From positions 1 through 5,471 of the forward strand of contig DATDGI010000379.1 in NCBI GenBank assembly GCA_036522155.1: DNA of 5,471 bases, written 5' to 3'. The notes under the pieces are model-generated. The model saw only the letters and a program-made list of their open reading frames with translations, was not told where the DNA came from and ran no database searches. The translations under genes and the position numbers were made by a program. The first letter of the stretch is position 1, and every line of letters begins with the position of its first letter. The stretch is from UBA9676 sp036522155 (GTDB lineage: Bacteria > Actinomycetota > Actinomycetes > Streptosporangiales > Streptosporangiaceae). Shown here piece after piece: positions 5,166 to 5,471 of the stretch.

Positions 5166-5471
5166 CTAGTGGCCCAGCGCCAGGCGGACGATCTTCACGA
5201 TGACCAGGACCATCGCGGCCGCCAGGTAGAGCCGGAGCGCAGCCATGCCGATCTTGCGGCCGGTGGACATGACCGGCCGCTGCAGCAGCGCCAGCGGCGG
5301 CATCCGCCAGCCCTCCCGCGCGGCCCGGTCAGAAGCCGGCCCGGCCGGGGTGGCCGGTCCCGCGGTGCGCAGCCGGCGGGCGAATGCGTAACCCGCGGCC
5401 AGCGCCGCCACCGCCCCGCAGGCGGTCATGATGGCCAGGATCTGGCCCGCGCTGATCGCCGGGAACAGCAC
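5166..5471 (-). CDS. Membrane protein of unknown function, N-terminal side open at window edge
   Basis: The visible 101 residues end at a TAG at 5168-5166. Two hydrophobic segments are clear: about residues 6-30 (GQILAIMTACGAVAALAAGYAFA) and 76-98 (LRLYLAAAMVLVIVKIVRLAL). They are joined by a loop of about 45 residues rich in Arg, Pro, Ala and Gly, probably cytoplasmic by the positive-inside rule. The GTG at 5471 is the very last codon of the window, so it may be internal and the protein longer; no ribosome binding site can be judged. I do not recognise the family, and no catalytic or binding motif is visible. It converges on the racemase gene across a 12-bp gap and shares its terminator palindrome, so there is no evidence that the two work together. 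Codon use is like its neighbours. Confidence 0.72.
   Translation of the reverse strand: MLFPAISAGQILAIMTACGAVAALAAGYAFARRLRTAGPATPAGPASDRAAREGWRMPPLALLQRPVMSTGRKIGMAALRLYLAAAMVLVIVKIVRLALGH

Noticed and set aside
1..5471. CRISPR array, tRNA, rRNA, insertion sequence or attachment site
   Set aside because: No regularly spaced direct repeats beyond the short array after mshA, no tRNA-like cloverleaf, no transposase or integrase motifs and no terminal inverted repeats were seen on either strand.

Overview
The window is very GC-rich, with third codon positions almost all G or C and several GTG starts. It carries a mycothiol biosynthesis gene (mshA) and an actinobacterial-type copper sensor, so the source is a high-GC actinobacterium. 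I cannot name the genus. This is chromosomal housekeeping sequence: there are no transposases, phage genes, integrases, tRNAs, rRNAs or CRISPR arrays.

Layout from left to right. (1) A minus-strand gpmA (phosphoglycerate mutase), open at the left edge and lacking about its last 30 residues. (2) Divergent from it, plus-strand mshA (first glycosyltransferase of mycothiol synthesis), preceded by a leader that can fold and followed by a short 27-nt tandem repeat. (3) A plus-strand YbjN-domain gene. (4) Convergent with that, a minus-strand csoR (Cu(I)-sensing repressor), separated from the YbjN gene by a hairpin. (5) Divergent from csoR, a plus-strand HAD-family hydrolase. A 30-bp interrupted palindrome lies in the region between the two starts and is a good candidate operator. 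(6) A plus-strand alpha-methylacyl-CoA racemase gene. (7) Convergent with that, a minus-strand membrane-protein gene that is open at the right edge. A perfect 28-bp palindrome covers the racemase stop codon and the 12-bp gap, and looks like a bidirectional terminator.

The genes are mostly separate transcription units. Only mshA and the YbjN gene could share a transcript. The gpmA/mshA/YbjN grouping is a known actinobacterial neighbourhood; in Mycobacterium tuberculosis mshA, a YbjN-like gene and gpm1 lie close together. Here gpmA points away from mshA. csoR has no copper exporter or chaperone beside it in this window, so its targets are elsewhere or include the adjacent HAD gene. I found no convincing new multi-gene system. 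The most interesting signals are non-coding: the csoR/HAD dyad, the 28-bp terminator palindrome, the repeat after mshA, the mshA leader fold, and two minus-strand genes that look leaderless.
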